From Pseudomonas sp. B33.4 (GTDB lineage: Bacteria > Pseudomonadota > Gammaproteobacteria > Pseudomonadales > Pseudomonadaceae), in assembly GCF_034555375.1 (NCBI RefSeq), contig NZ_CP140706.1, positions 363,001 to 427,000 of the forward strand: DNA of 64,000 nucleotides, in the 5' to 3' direction. The position numbers and the translations under genes were made by a program. The notes beneath the pieces are model-generated. The model had not been told where the DNA came from, did no database searches, and saw only the letters and a program-made list of their open reading frames with translations. Shown here piece by piece: positions 1 to 7,274 of the stretch; the first letter of the stretch is position 1, and each line of letters begins with the position of its first letter.

Positions 1-735
1 GAGTTGCGTGTACTGGATCTGACAGGAGCCGGAATACGCCGAATCCCTCTCGGTCTTGATGCCGACAACGAGCGGTCAACACTGGAAGTATTAAAGCTTG
101 GCAACAATGCGCTTTCTGTCGCACCTTCACTCAAAGCATTGACTGCGCTGCAGGAGCTGGATCTTTCCAGCATGAGGTTAGACAGATTTCCGGAGGGCAT
201 CACCAATGAGATTCCCGGGAAAGTGTTGAATCTGGCGAACAATCGAATTACCTCGATCCCGGAATCCGTTGAACTCAGAGCAGGCTTCAATCTCATCGGC
301 AATCCAATAACGGATCCGGCCTCACTCCGGCGATTGATACGCGCACGGATAAAAACCGACTCCGATATTTGGTTGGGAGCAGAAAGCAATGATGTGTCGG
401 CAAATCTTTGGCTGCTTCATGTGCCGGCAGGAGAAGTGCCTAAAAAACTGGAACTCTGGGACAGCGTTGGCCATCTTTCGAGCAGGCTCCGCAAACTGAG
501 CCGCACGCCTGAGTTTCACGTTGAGTATCCGCTTCTGCAGCGGCGGGTCTGGTGGTTTCTCGAGGTCTACGTCAAAGCTGACGCCAGCGAAAAGGCACGG
601 ATGACAGACATTCTGATCAATGAACCCAGCCCCGGAAAGATGCTGGACAGACTGGAAGCGGCAATACGGGAATATGATGCGGGGCGGCAAAACCAGCCCC
701 TGCACCATTTACCCAAACGTCCGAGGCTTGATTAA
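1..735 (+). CDS. Leucine-rich-repeat protein, C-terminal fragment (NEL-type effector-like)
   Basis: The frame is open to the left edge, so only the last ~244 residues are seen and the true start lies outside the window. The first ~110 residues carry LRR motifs (LEVLKLGNN, LQELDLSSMRL, KVLNLANNRITSIPE, FNLIGNPI). The following ~100 residues (LSSRLRKLSRTPEF, LQRRVWWFLEV) resemble the beginning of the NEL-type E3 ubiquitin ligase domain that follows LRRs in large Pseudomonas toxin/effector proteins. There is no cysteine anywhere in the fragment, so the catalytic Cys of a working NEL domain is absent, and the protein ends in a short basic tail. Codon use looks less GC-rich than the neighbours, which hints at horizontal acquisition. 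Family assignment is by motif recognition only; function in the host or against other cells is unknown. Confidence 0.6.
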   Translation, partial: ELRVLDLTGAGIRRIPLGLDADNERSTLEVLKLGNNALSVAPSLKALTALQELDLSSMRLDRFPEGITNEIPGKVLNLANNRITSIPESVELRAGFNLIGNPITDPASLRRLIRARIKTDSDIWLGAESNDVSANLWLLHVPAGEVPKKLELWDSVGHLSSRLRKLSRTPEFHVEYPLLQRRVWWFLEVYVKADASEKARMTDILINEPSPGKMLDRLEAAIREYDAGRQNQPLHHLPKRPRLD

Positions 736-761
736 CGCCGGGCTGAACGCCTCGGCGAGTG

Positions 762-970
762 GTGTAAAAGCGGGAATCCCTGACCTGCCTGTATCAGGGT
801 TCCCAAAACGGGATGGACTTCGCGTGACGCGTCGGTCCGGTGTAAAGAGGGAACCCCCGGCCTGCCTGTACCAAGAGCCCCAAAAGGGTAGGCTCGCCGC
901 GTGGCGGGTGAGCCTGATGTAAAGAGGGGACTCCCCGGCCTGCCTGTACCAAGGTCCCCGAAACGGGTGG
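762..970. repeat. Three tandem 77-78 bp repeats downstream of the LRR gene
   Basis: Units start near 762, 840 and 917. Each begins TGTAAA(A/G) and contains a CCTGCCTGTA(C/T)CA core followed by a CCC-AAAACGGG stretch, with more divergent linkers. The period is a multiple of three or nearly so, which keeps chance open frames on both strands; I do not believe these are coding. The rest of the 736-1369 gap holds a hairpin and a larger inverted-repeat element, described separately. Confidence 0.7.
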
Positions 971-1051
971 TGAAACGAATCACCTATGGGAGATATTGCA
1001 GGGGGCGTGCCAGGTTTTAATCTGTTGAAATAAAAAAACTGGTTGGAAACG

Positions 1052-1078
1052 CGAAAGCCCCGGAATTCGGGGCTTTCG
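1052..1078. terminator. GC-rich hairpin, possible terminator
   Basis: An 11-bp perfect stem (CGAAAGCCCCG) closes a 5-base loop between the convergent LRR gene and ntrC. Neither side has a clean run of T, so it may be a weak or Rho-assisted terminator. Confidence 0.4.
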
Positions 1079-1177
1079 TGTGTTGAAAAGTTGATTTTTC
1101 AATGTTTTCAGAAGCGAATGTGGAGATACGACTGTGCTCAATCGCGGGTCATCGTGCATTGATGCGGTGCACGGTGA

Positions 1178-1328
1178 CCCTCACCCTCTCCCAGAGGGAG
1201 AGGGGACTGACCGGAGGGTTTGTGAGAAATACGCCGACGTGAAATACCGAGTCGAACTCAGATTTTGAGAATTACACGAATCGGCTCCCTTTCCCCCTCT
1301 CCCATTGGGAGAGGGCTGGGGTGAGGGG
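1178..1328. repeat. Inverted-repeat element, family A, copy 1
   Basis: The ends are imperfect inverted repeats: CCCTCACCCTCTCCC on the left and GGGAGAGGGCTGGGGTGAGGG on the right. The inner marks GGGGACTGACCG (left) and CGGCTCCCTTT (right) flank a core with GCCGACGTGAAATACCGAG. Similar copies lie at 10785, 21223, 37277, 46078 and 59443. It sits between the 3' ends of two convergent genes. Confidence 0.8.
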
Positions 1329-1369
1329 CTGGATTTTGAATTCACAACAACCCTCAAGCGAATAAGCCG

Positions 1370-2806
1370 TTAACCCTCATCCCCTTCATCATCATCCCCA
1401 CCATCAACCTTCATCCCCAATTCCTTGATCTTGCGCGTCAGGGTATTACGCCCCCAACCCAGCAACACCGCCGCATCACGGCGACGTCCGGCGGTGTGCT
1501 TCAGCGCCGTCTCGATCATGATCCGCTCAAACGCCGGCACCGCGCTGTCGAGCAGACTCGACTGGCCACGCGCCAAGGCCTGATCCGCCCACTGACGCAG
1601 TGCTTGCTCCCAATTGGTTACTGGCGCCGAATCTTGCGGCAGGTTCAGTAGTTCTGGCGGCAGGTCGCTGATGTGCACTTCGCGCCCGGACGCCATCACC
1701 GTGATCCAGCGGCAAGTGTTCTCCAGCTGCCGCACGTTGCCGCCCCACGGCAGGTTCTTCAGGTATTCCTCGGTCTCGCTTTTCAGCAGCTTCGGCTCCA
1801 CCGCCAGCTCTTGCGCGGCGCGGCTGAGGAAGTGCTTGGCCAGGGTCGGGATGTCTTCACGACGGTCCGACAGGCGCGGGATGTGGATGCGGATTACGTT
1901 GAGGCGGTGGAACAAGTCCTCGCGGAATTTGCCGGCGTGGACCAGGGTTTCCAGATTTTGGTGGGTCGCGGCGATGATGCGTACATCGACCTTGACCGGC
2001 ACATGCCCACCGACGCGGTAGAACTCGCCATCGGCCAGAACCCGTAGCAAACGGGTTTGCGTATCCGCCGGCATGTCGCCGATTTCATCAAGGAACAGCG
2101 TGCCGCCGTCAGCCTGCTCGAAGCGGCCGCGACGCAGGTTGGCCGCGCCGGTGAACGCGCCTTTCTCATGGCCGAACAGCTCGGATTCCATCAGGTCCTT
2201 GGGAATCGCCGCCATGTTCAGCGCGATGAACGGCGAGGCCGCGCGCGGGCTGTGGCGGTGCAGGGCGTGGGCCACCAGTTCTTTACCGGTGCCGGATTCG
2301 CCGTTGATCAACACGGTGATGTTGGAGTGGCTCAAGCGCCCGATGGCGCGAAAAACTTCCTGCATCGCCGGCGCTTCGCCGATGATTTCCGGGGTGCGGG
2401 TCAGTGCCGGCACCACTTCCAGGCCTTGCTGTTCTTGCGCGTGTTGATTGGCACGTTTGACCAGCGATACCGCTTCATCGACGTCGAACGGCTTCGGCAG
2501 GTATTCGAACGCGCCGCCCTGATACGAGGCGACAGCGCTGTCCAGATCGGAATGAGCGGTCATGATGATGACCGGCAACCGTGGGTGCTGCTCGCGAATC
2601 CGCGCCAACAAGTCCAGACCGCTGGCACCGGGCATACGAATGTCGGAAATGATCACGTCAGGCTGCTGACGGGCCAGGCGACTCATCACGCCATCGGCGC
2701 TGTCGAAGCTCTGGGTCGTCATGCCTTCCTGCTGCAAGGCCTTTTCCAGCACCCAACGGATAGAACGGTCGTCATCGACGATCCACACGGTTTCACTACG
2801 GCTCAT
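1370..2806 (-). CDS. ntrC: Nitrogen regulation response regulator NtrC
   Basis: NtrC is the sigma-54-dependent activator of nitrogen-limitation genes, phosphorylated by NtrB. The 478-residue protein has a receiver domain (acid pocket D11/D12, phospho-acceptor D55, T83, K105), an AAA+ domain (Walker A GESGTGKE at 169-176, the sigma-54 contact loop GAFTGA at 216-221), and a C-terminal Fis-type helix-turn-helix (DAAVLLGWGRNTLTRKI). It ends in an acidic tail (DGGDDDEGDEG). Its start overlaps the ntrB stop by 4 bp (ATGA), so the pair is translationally coupled. Length and all motifs are normal for the family. Confidence 0.97.
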   Translation of the reverse strand: MSRSETVWIVDDDRSIRWVLEKALQQEGMTTQSFDSADGVMSRLARQQPDVIISDIRMPGASGLDLLARIREQHPRLPVIIMTAHSDLDSAVASYQGGAFEYLPKPFDVDEAVSLVKRANQHAQEQQGLEVVPALTRTPEIIGEAPAMQEVFRAIGRLSHSNITVLINGESGTGKELVAHALHRHSPRAASPFIALNMAAIPKDLMESELFGHEKGAFTGAANLRRGRFEQADGGTLFLDEIGDMPADTQTRLLRVLADGEFYRVGGHVPVKVDVRIIAATHQNLETLVHAGKFREDLFHRLNVIRIHIPRLSDRREDIPTLAKHFLSRAAQELAVEPKLLKSETEEYLKNLPWGGNVRQLENTCRWITVMASGREVHISDLPPELLNLPQDSAPVTNWEQALRQWADQALARGQSSLLDSAVPAFERIMIETALKHTAGRRRDAAVLLGWGRNTLTRKIKELGMKVDGGDDDEGDEG

Positions 2807-3888
2807 GTCGATGTGGCTCCTTGTTCCAGTGGCAGAAAGATCGAGAAGGTGGTGTGGCCTGGATGGCTGTCACACTCGATCAGGCCCTGGTGCTGGCTGA
2901 TGATGTTCTGGGTAATGGCCAGGCCGAGTCCGGTACCGTCCGGGCGTCCGCTGACCATGGGAAAGAAAATGGTTTCCTGAAGTTCCGCCGGGATCCCGGG
3001 GCCGTTGTCGATGATCTCGATCTTGGTCACCAGACGATGGCGGACGTGGCCGATGGTGAACTGGCGCATGGTCCGGGTACGCAGGCTTATGCGGCCAAGG
3101 CGCAGTTCGTTCTGGCTGCTGATCGCCTGCATGGCGTTGCGTACGATGTTCAACACCGCCTGAATCATTTGCTCGCGGTCGATCAATACGTCGGGAATGC
3201 TTGGGTCGTAATCGCGCACCAAGGTGATGCAGCCCTGGCTTTCCGCTTCGACCAGTTGGCAGACGCGCTCGAGCACTTCGTGGACGTTGCACATGGCCAG
3301 CGACGGCAGCTTGTTCGAGCCGAGCATGCGGTCGACCAGATTGCGCAGGCGGTCTGCCTCTTCAATGATCACGTTGGTGTAATCGCGCAGACTGTCTTCC
3401 GGCAGCTCGCGGGCCAGCAATTGCGCGGCGCCACGGATGCCGCCCAGCGGGTTCTTGATTTCGTGGGCGAGGCCGCGCACCAGCATCTTGCTGGTTTCCT
3501 GCTTGGACAGTTGCGCCTCTTCCTTGGTGATCCGCAGCAGGCGGTCACGCGGGTGGACTTCCAGCAACAGCATGGTCGCGCCGTTGCTGAGGATCGGTGT
3601 CACCGCGTAATCCACGGTCAGGGTCTGGCCGGTAAGGGCGGTGAGCATCGCTTCGCGTTTAGTGAACGGATGCGCCTGTTCCACGGCTTGGCGCAGGGAA
3701 TTGAGCGCCTCGGTGGATTCGGTGAACAGTTCGCTGATGAATTGCCCATGACTGCGCTGCCCGCTGATGGCAAGCAGCATCTCCGCCGCCGGGTTCATGT
3801 ACTCGAGGCGCAATTCGGCGTCGAGCAGGATGGTGGCGGTGGTCAGGTTGTCGAGCAGCAAACGGTGGATTGCGTCGCTAATAGTCAT
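2803..3888 (-). CDS. ntrB: Nitrogen regulation sensor histidine kinase NtrB
   Basis: NtrB is a cytosolic kinase/phosphatase that, under PII control, sets the phosphorylation of NtrC. The 361 residues form an N-terminal PAS domain, a dimerisation/phospho-acceptor helix with the H-box GLAHEIKNPLGG (His142), and an ATPase domain with an N-box (NIVRNAMQA) and glycine boxes (DNGPGIP, GTGLGLAI). No membrane segment is visible. I chose the ATG at 3888 because it follows an AGAGG ribosome site and gives the usual MTISDA start; an in-frame upstream extension to 3957 exists but looks non-coding. It is first gene of ntrB-ntrC. Confidence 0.96.
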   Translation of the reverse strand: MTISDAIHRLLLDNLTTATILLDAELRLEYMNPAAEMLLAISGQRSHGQFISELFTESTEALNSLRQAVEQAHPFTKREAMLTALTGQTLTVDYAVTPILSNGATMLLLEVHPRDRLLRITKEEAQLSKQETSKMLVRGLAHEIKNPLGGIRGAAQLLARELPEDSLRDYTNVIIEEADRLRNLVDRMLGSNKLPSLAMCNVHEVLERVCQLVEAESQGCITLVRDYDPSIPDVLIDREQMIQAVLNIVRNAMQAISSQNELRLGRISLRTRTMRQFTIGHVRHRLVTKIEIIDNGPGIPAELQETIFFPMVSGRPDGTGLGLAITQNIISQHQGLIECDSHPGHTTFSIFLPLEQGATST

Positions 3889-4087
3889 CGGAGCCTCTTT
3901 TGGGGGCGGAGCGTGCGCAAGTAACAAGCGTTGGTGAACGGAAAATGCAAAAACCAAACCAAGGCTCCGAAAAGAAGCGCTTAACCCCTGAAACAGGCGT
4001 TTGACGCTCGTTTGCGTGGCACAGGGCCAGCTCTCACGGGTAGTTTCGAACCAAAATGGGTTGGAATGTGAGTACGGTGCAAGCTAT

Positions 4088-4104
4088 TGCACCAATATAG
4101 TGCG
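4088..4104. promoter_or_regulatory. NtrC-type binding site upstream of ntrB
   Basis: The 17-mer TGCACCA-ATA-TAGTGCG matches the classic TGCACYA-N3-TRGTGCA NtrC box at all positions but the last. An extra GGTGCA half-site lies at 4076-4081, forming GGTGCA-N6-TGCACC with it. The site is ~200 bp upstream of ntrB and suggests autoregulation of ntrBC. Confidence 0.6.
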
Positions 4105-4119
4105 CAAAGCTGAACGGCG

Positions 4120-4743
4120 TTAGAAGAAACGCAGGAAGGGGTTTTTCGGCTCGGGCGGTTTGTCTTTCAGCGGACATTCCGGGCGTACGCCGTAGTCGTC
4201 GGCGACGCAGGGTTTGACCTGGCGTTTCTGCGCGAGAGAGATGCGCAGCATGTGGAAGGGTTGGTTGGCTGTACGCTCGACGGTACGGCCCTCGGCATCG
4301 AGAATTTCCACCGAAAGGTTGTGGCTGCCACGATCGATATTGCTCAGCGGAAAGACTGGCGTCAGGCCGGGCTCGCCAGTGGCCTGACCATCCAGCAGCA
4401 ACCGATAACGATGCCCTTTTTGCAGACCCGGCTCACTGGTCACACTGACGATGATTTCGCCGGCGCTGCTGCGAATCGTCGCATCGGGTTCGGGCACCAG
4501 AATGCGCAGCATGTCGTAGTGAAACAGTGGTTGTTCCGGGGCTTTTTTCGCGGTGATGATCGGCGCGGCGGCGGTGGGGTTTGCGGACATGCGATTGCTG
4601 GTGGCGATGGGGACGCGTTTGGCGTTGCCGCGCGGCTGGTCGGTGAATACCCGATTGCCTTGGGCGTCGGTGTAGGTGAACACCTCGGCTGAGGCTTGCA
4701 GTGTCACCAGCGCAATCACGACGATCAGCCACGCGCGGATCAC
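4120..4743 (-). CDS. DUF4124 domain-containing secreted protein (paralogue 1)
   Basis: This 207-residue protein has an N-terminal signal peptide (WLIVVIALVTLQASAEV), then a DUF4124 domain (VFTYTDAQGNRVFTDQPRG), a linker, and a C-terminal beta-rich region (RYRLLLDGQ, NIDRGSHNLSVEILDAEGR) reminiscent of an Ig-like fold. The same layout occurs in the gene just upstream, whose stop overlaps its start by 4 bp, so the two are a coupled pair of diverged duplicates. It ends PKNPFLRFF. The family is periplasmic or envelope-associated with no proven role. The position between glnA and ntrB is conserved as far as I recall in Pseudomonas, but no nitrogen role can be read from the sequence. Confidence 0.85.
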   Translation of the reverse strand: MIRAWLIVVIALVTLQASAEVFTYTDAQGNRVFTDQPRGNAKRVPIATSNRMSANPTAAAPIITAKKAPEQPLFHYDMLRILVPEPDATIRSSAGEIIVSVTSEPGLQKGHRYRLLLDGQATGEPGLTPVFPLSNIDRGSHNLSVEILDAEGRTVERTANQPFHMLRISLAQKRQVKPCVADDYGVRPECPLKDKPPEPKNPFLRFF

Positions 4744-5252
4744 GGCTTGTGCACTCGCTGCACGCTGAGGGGGACTGGCGGGCTCTGCTGGATGATCGTC
4801 TGCCCGTCAATCACCTGCACCGCTAAACGATGGTCGCCGCGATCTACGTTCACCAGTTGCAGGATTGGTACGTTGCTCGGCTGACCGTAAGGCTCATCGT
4901 CCAATACCAGCCTTAATTGATGCGGCGGTTGCAGGCGTGGCTTGATCAGCACGTTGACGGTAAAGGTGCCGTTGTTCGCGCGCAGGGCTTCTTCGGTGGG
5001 CAGCCCGGCGAGTTCGAGGATGTCGTAGGCGTTGCGCTGAGGTTCGCGGTTGCCGCTGACGGGCGCAGGGGGTGCGCTCGGCGCTTGCGGCTCGACGCGA
5101 TTGAGCGGCGGCAATTCCACGGGCTGCGCCTGTACGCCGTCCGGTGAGTGATCGCTGTAGACCGTGTTGCCGTTGGCATCGGTGTACTTGTAGATCTGCG
5201 CGGCGGCGGGCAGGGCTATCAACAATAGAATGTAGAGAAAGGTGCGACCCAT
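4740..5252 (-). CDS. DUF4124 domain-containing secreted protein (paralogue 2)
   Basis: A 170-residue protein with a signal peptide (MGRTFLYILLLIALPAAAQ) directly followed by the DUF4124 signature IYKYTDANGNTVYSDHSPDG. A Pro/Ala-rich linker (PQAPSAPPAPVSG) leads to a beta-rich C-terminal region (LRLVLDDEPYGQP, NVDRGDHRLAVQVIDG) that parallels paralogue 1 nearly motif for motif. The ATG at 5252 is preferred over the upstream in-frame start because it places the signal peptide at the N-terminus. It overlaps the next gene by ATGA. Function is unknown; the repeated Y-x-D-x-x-G-N-x-V pattern is diagnostic only of the domain family. Confidence 0.84.
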   Translation of the reverse strand: MGRTFLYILLLIALPAAAQIYKYTDANGNTVYSDHSPDGVQAQPVELPPLNRVEPQAPSAPPAPVSGNREPQRNAYDILELAGLPTEEALRANNGTFTVNVLIKPRLQPPHQLRLVLDDEPYGQPSNVPILQLVNVDRGDHRLAVQVIDGQTIIQQSPPVPLSVQRVHKP

Positions 5253-5351
5253 GAAATCGACCGGGATTGAAAGCGATGGGGTGCAGCATAGGACAGGTGC
5301 GGCGGTTGGCCCAACTTGGCACACATTCCGAGATCATTCAGACACCACAAA

Positions 5352-5450
5352 TCCCCTGTAGGAGTGAGCCTGCTCGCGATGGCGTAGTGTCAGTCAGCGT
5401 CATCATCCAATGATCCACCGCTATCGCGAGCAGGCTCACTCCTACAGGGA
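5352..5450. repeat. REPIN, TGTAGGAGTGAGCCTGCTCGCGAT type
   Basis: Two inverted REP copies (TGTAGGAGTGAGCCTGCTCG outward on the left and its complement on the right) are separated by ~45 bp. The same REP type recurs at 49051-49144 and 57781-57874. Confidence 0.9.
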
Positions 5451-5484
5451 TTTGCGTCGAGCTGTAAATTGCGGGCAATAAAAA

Positions 5485-5510
5485 AGGCCTCCCGAAGGAG
5501 GCCTCTTTTT
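5485..5510. terminator. Bidirectional intrinsic terminator after glnA
   Basis: The 8-bp stem AGGCCTCC-CGAA-GGAGGCCT is flanked by A's on the left and T's on the right, so it can terminate on either strand. It lies 30 bp past the glnA stop and is most likely the glnA terminator on the minus strand. Confidence 0.88.
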
Positions 5511-5539
5511 GTCACGCCGAGAAACGCGGCGCTACCGGA

Positions 5540-6946
5540 TCAGCAGCTGTAGTACAGCTCATATTCCAGTGGGTGTACGAAGGTGCGAACCTTGATTTCT
5601 TCTTCCGATTTCAGCGCAATGTAAGCGTCGATGAAGTCGTCGGAGAACACGCCGCCCTTGGTCAGGAACGCGCGGCCCTTGTCCAGCTCTTCCAGGGCTT
5701 CTTTCAGGCTGCCGCAAACTTGTGGGATCTCTTTCGCCTCTTCAGGCGGCAGGTCGTACAGGTTTTTGTCGGCAGCGTCGCCTGGGTGGATCTTGTTCTG
5801 GATACCGTCCAGACCGGCCATCAGCAGAGCTGCGAAGGCCAGGTAAGGGTTGGCAGCCGGATCCGGGAAGCGTGCTTCGATACGACGGGCTTTCGGGCTC
5901 GACACGTAAGGAATACGGATCGAAGCGGAGCGGTTGCGAGCCGAGTAGGCCAGCATTACCGGAGCTTCGAAGCCTGGTACCAGACGCTTGTAGGAGTTGG
6001 TCGCCGGGTTGGTGAAGCCGTTCAGGGCCTTACCGTGTTTGATGATGCCGCCGATGAAGTACAGAGCGGTATCGGACAGGCCGGCATAGCCTTCACCTGC
6101 GAAGGTGTTCTTGCCGTCTTTCCAGATCGACATGTGTACGTGCATGCCCGAACCGTTGTCGCCGTACAGTGGCTTCGGCATGAAGGTCGCGGTGCGGCCG
6201 TATGCATCAGCAACGTTGTGCACAACGTACTTCAGGGTTTGGGTTTCGTCGGCTTTCTTCACCAGGGTGTTGAACTTGACGCCGATTTCGTTCTGCCCGG
6301 CAGTCGCCACTTCGTGGTGGTGAACTTCAACGGTCAGGCCCATTTCTTCCAGTGCGTTGCACATGGAGGTACGGATTTCGTGGTCGTGGTCGAACGGTGG
6401 AACCGGGAAGTAGCCGCCTTTGACGCCTGGACGGTGACCCTTGTTGCCGCCTTCGATGTCCTGGTCGGACATCCACGAACCTTGCTCGGAGTAGATCTTG
6501 AACATCGAGCCGGAGATGTCCGACTTGAATTTCACCGAGTCAAAGATGAAGAATTCTGGCTCTGGACCAGCGAACACGGTGTCACCGATACCGGTGGCTT
6601 TCAGGTGTTCTTCGGCACGCTTGGCGATCGCACGTGGGTCGCGGTCGTAGCCTTGCATGCTCGAAGGTTCGATGATGTCGCACACCAGGATCAGGGTGGC
6701 GTCTTCGGTGAACGGGTCGAGAACGGCCGTTTCGTCAACCGGCATCAGGATCATGTCGGAGGCTTCGATGCCTTTCCAGCCAGCAATGGAGGAACCGTCG
6801 AACATCTTGCCGACTTCGAAGAAGTCTTCATCCAGCGCATCGCGAGCCGGCATGGTCACGTGGTGCTGAGTGCCTTTGGTGTCCGTGAAGCGCAGATCAA
6901 TCCACTTGACGTCATGATCTTTGATGAGTTGAACCGTCTTCGACAT
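5540..6946 (-). CDS. glnA: Glutamine synthetase, type I
   Basis: GlnA makes glutamine from glutamate, ammonia and ATP, the main ammonium assimilation step in the cytosol; the enzyme is a dodecamer. The 468-residue length is standard. Visible motifs are the Asp50 region ([10 protein letters not shown]), the ATP/metal motif ([14 protein letters not shown]), the substrate region [10 protein letters not shown], and the adenylylation loop NLYDLPPEE with Tyr397 at the usual number, so it is expected to be controlled by GlnE. I chose the ATG at 6946 ([12 protein letters not shown], after AGGACAT) rather than an in-frame start at 7027 lying in the leader. A sigma-54 promoter and an NtrC-like site lie upstream. 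Confidence 0.98.
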   Translation of the reverse strand: MSKTVQLIKDHDVKWIDLRFTDTKGTQHHVTMPARDALDEDFFEVGKMFDGSSIAGWKGIEASDMILMPVDETAVLDPFTEDATLILVCDIIEPSSMQGYDRDPRAIAKRAEEHLKATGIGDTVFAGPEPEFFIFDSVKFKSDISGSMFKIYSEQGSWMSDQDIEGGNKGHRPGVKGGYFPVPPFDHDHEIRTSMCNALEEMGLTVEVHHHEVATAGQNEIGVKFNTLVKKADETQTLKYVVHNVADAYGRTATFMPKPLYGDNGSGMHVHMSIWKDGKNTFAGEGYAGLSDTALYFIGGIIKHGKALNGFTNPATNSYKRLVPGFEAPVMLAYSARNRSASIRIPYVSSPKARRIEARFPDPAANPYLAFAALLMAGLDGIQNKIHPGDAADKNLYDLPPEEAKEIPQVCGSLKEALEELDKGRAFLTKGGVFSDDFIDAYIALKSEEEIKVRTFVHPLEYELYYSC

Positions 6947-7042
6947 ATGTCCTCCGGGTGGCTTCGGGCTTGGTAGTGGATGCCCTTGAATTTGGGTGAT
7001 GCCGGCGCGAATACTCTGCCAAGGCAACCTGCCTCACAAGGG

Positions 7043-7058
7043 AGCAAATTGCATGCCA
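7043..7058 (-). promoter_or_regulatory. Sigma-54 promoter of glnA
   Basis: Read on the minus strand the sequence is TGGCAT-GCAAT-TTGCT, one mismatch from TGGCAC-N5-TTGCW with the exact GG-N10-GC spacing. The predicted start is near 7033, giving an ~87-nt leader before glnA. Confidence 0.75.
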
Positions 7059-7161
7059 GTGCCCCAGCATGGGTTTTTTGCCCCAAATTCACGCTTATAA
7101 AGGCTTCAAACGCCTGAACGCTGGAAATCTCGCCCTCTAATGTAGCGTCTTGATTCGAAAA

Positions 7162-7178
7162 TGACCTGTTTTGGTGCA
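7162..7178. promoter_or_regulatory. Candidate NtrC site upstream of glnA
   Basis: On the minus strand it reads TGCACCA-AAA-CAGGTCA, one perfect NtrC half-site and one degenerate half. A further TGCAC half lies at 7191. The distance of ~110 bp from the sigma-54 -24 element suits an enhancer site. The rest of the 6947-7274 gap holds the thiI promoter. Confidence 0.45.
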
Positions 7179-7226
7179 TGCAAAACCTTCTGCACATTAA
7201 CTGGTTAAACCTTGAGCAATTTCCGC

Positions 7227-7232
7227 TATAAT
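7227..7232 (+). promoter_or_regulatory. Sigma-70-type -10 box before thiI
   Basis: A perfect TATAAT lies 43 bp before the thiI ATG, divergent from the glnA control region. No convincing -35 hexamer is present at 17 bp, so the promoter is only partly supported. Confidence 0.4.
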
Positions 7233-7274
7233 CCGCGCCCCCCTTTTTCGGCTGGCCGTTCGCGCGCTGTTTTC

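Noticed and set aside
762..970. CRISPR array
   Set aside because: Repeats are too few and too long, spacers are not unique fixed-length inserts, and no cas gene is nearby.
732..983. Minus-strand open frame with 26-residue repeats behind the LRR gene
   Set aside because: It is a translation of the 78-bp tandem repeats; no ribosome site and no conserved non-repeat part.
4018..4032. Sigma-54 promoter on the plus strand (TGGCACAGGGCCAGC)
   Set aside because: The -12 TTGC block is missing and the direction points away from ntrB into the 3' end of the minus-strand DUF4124 gene.
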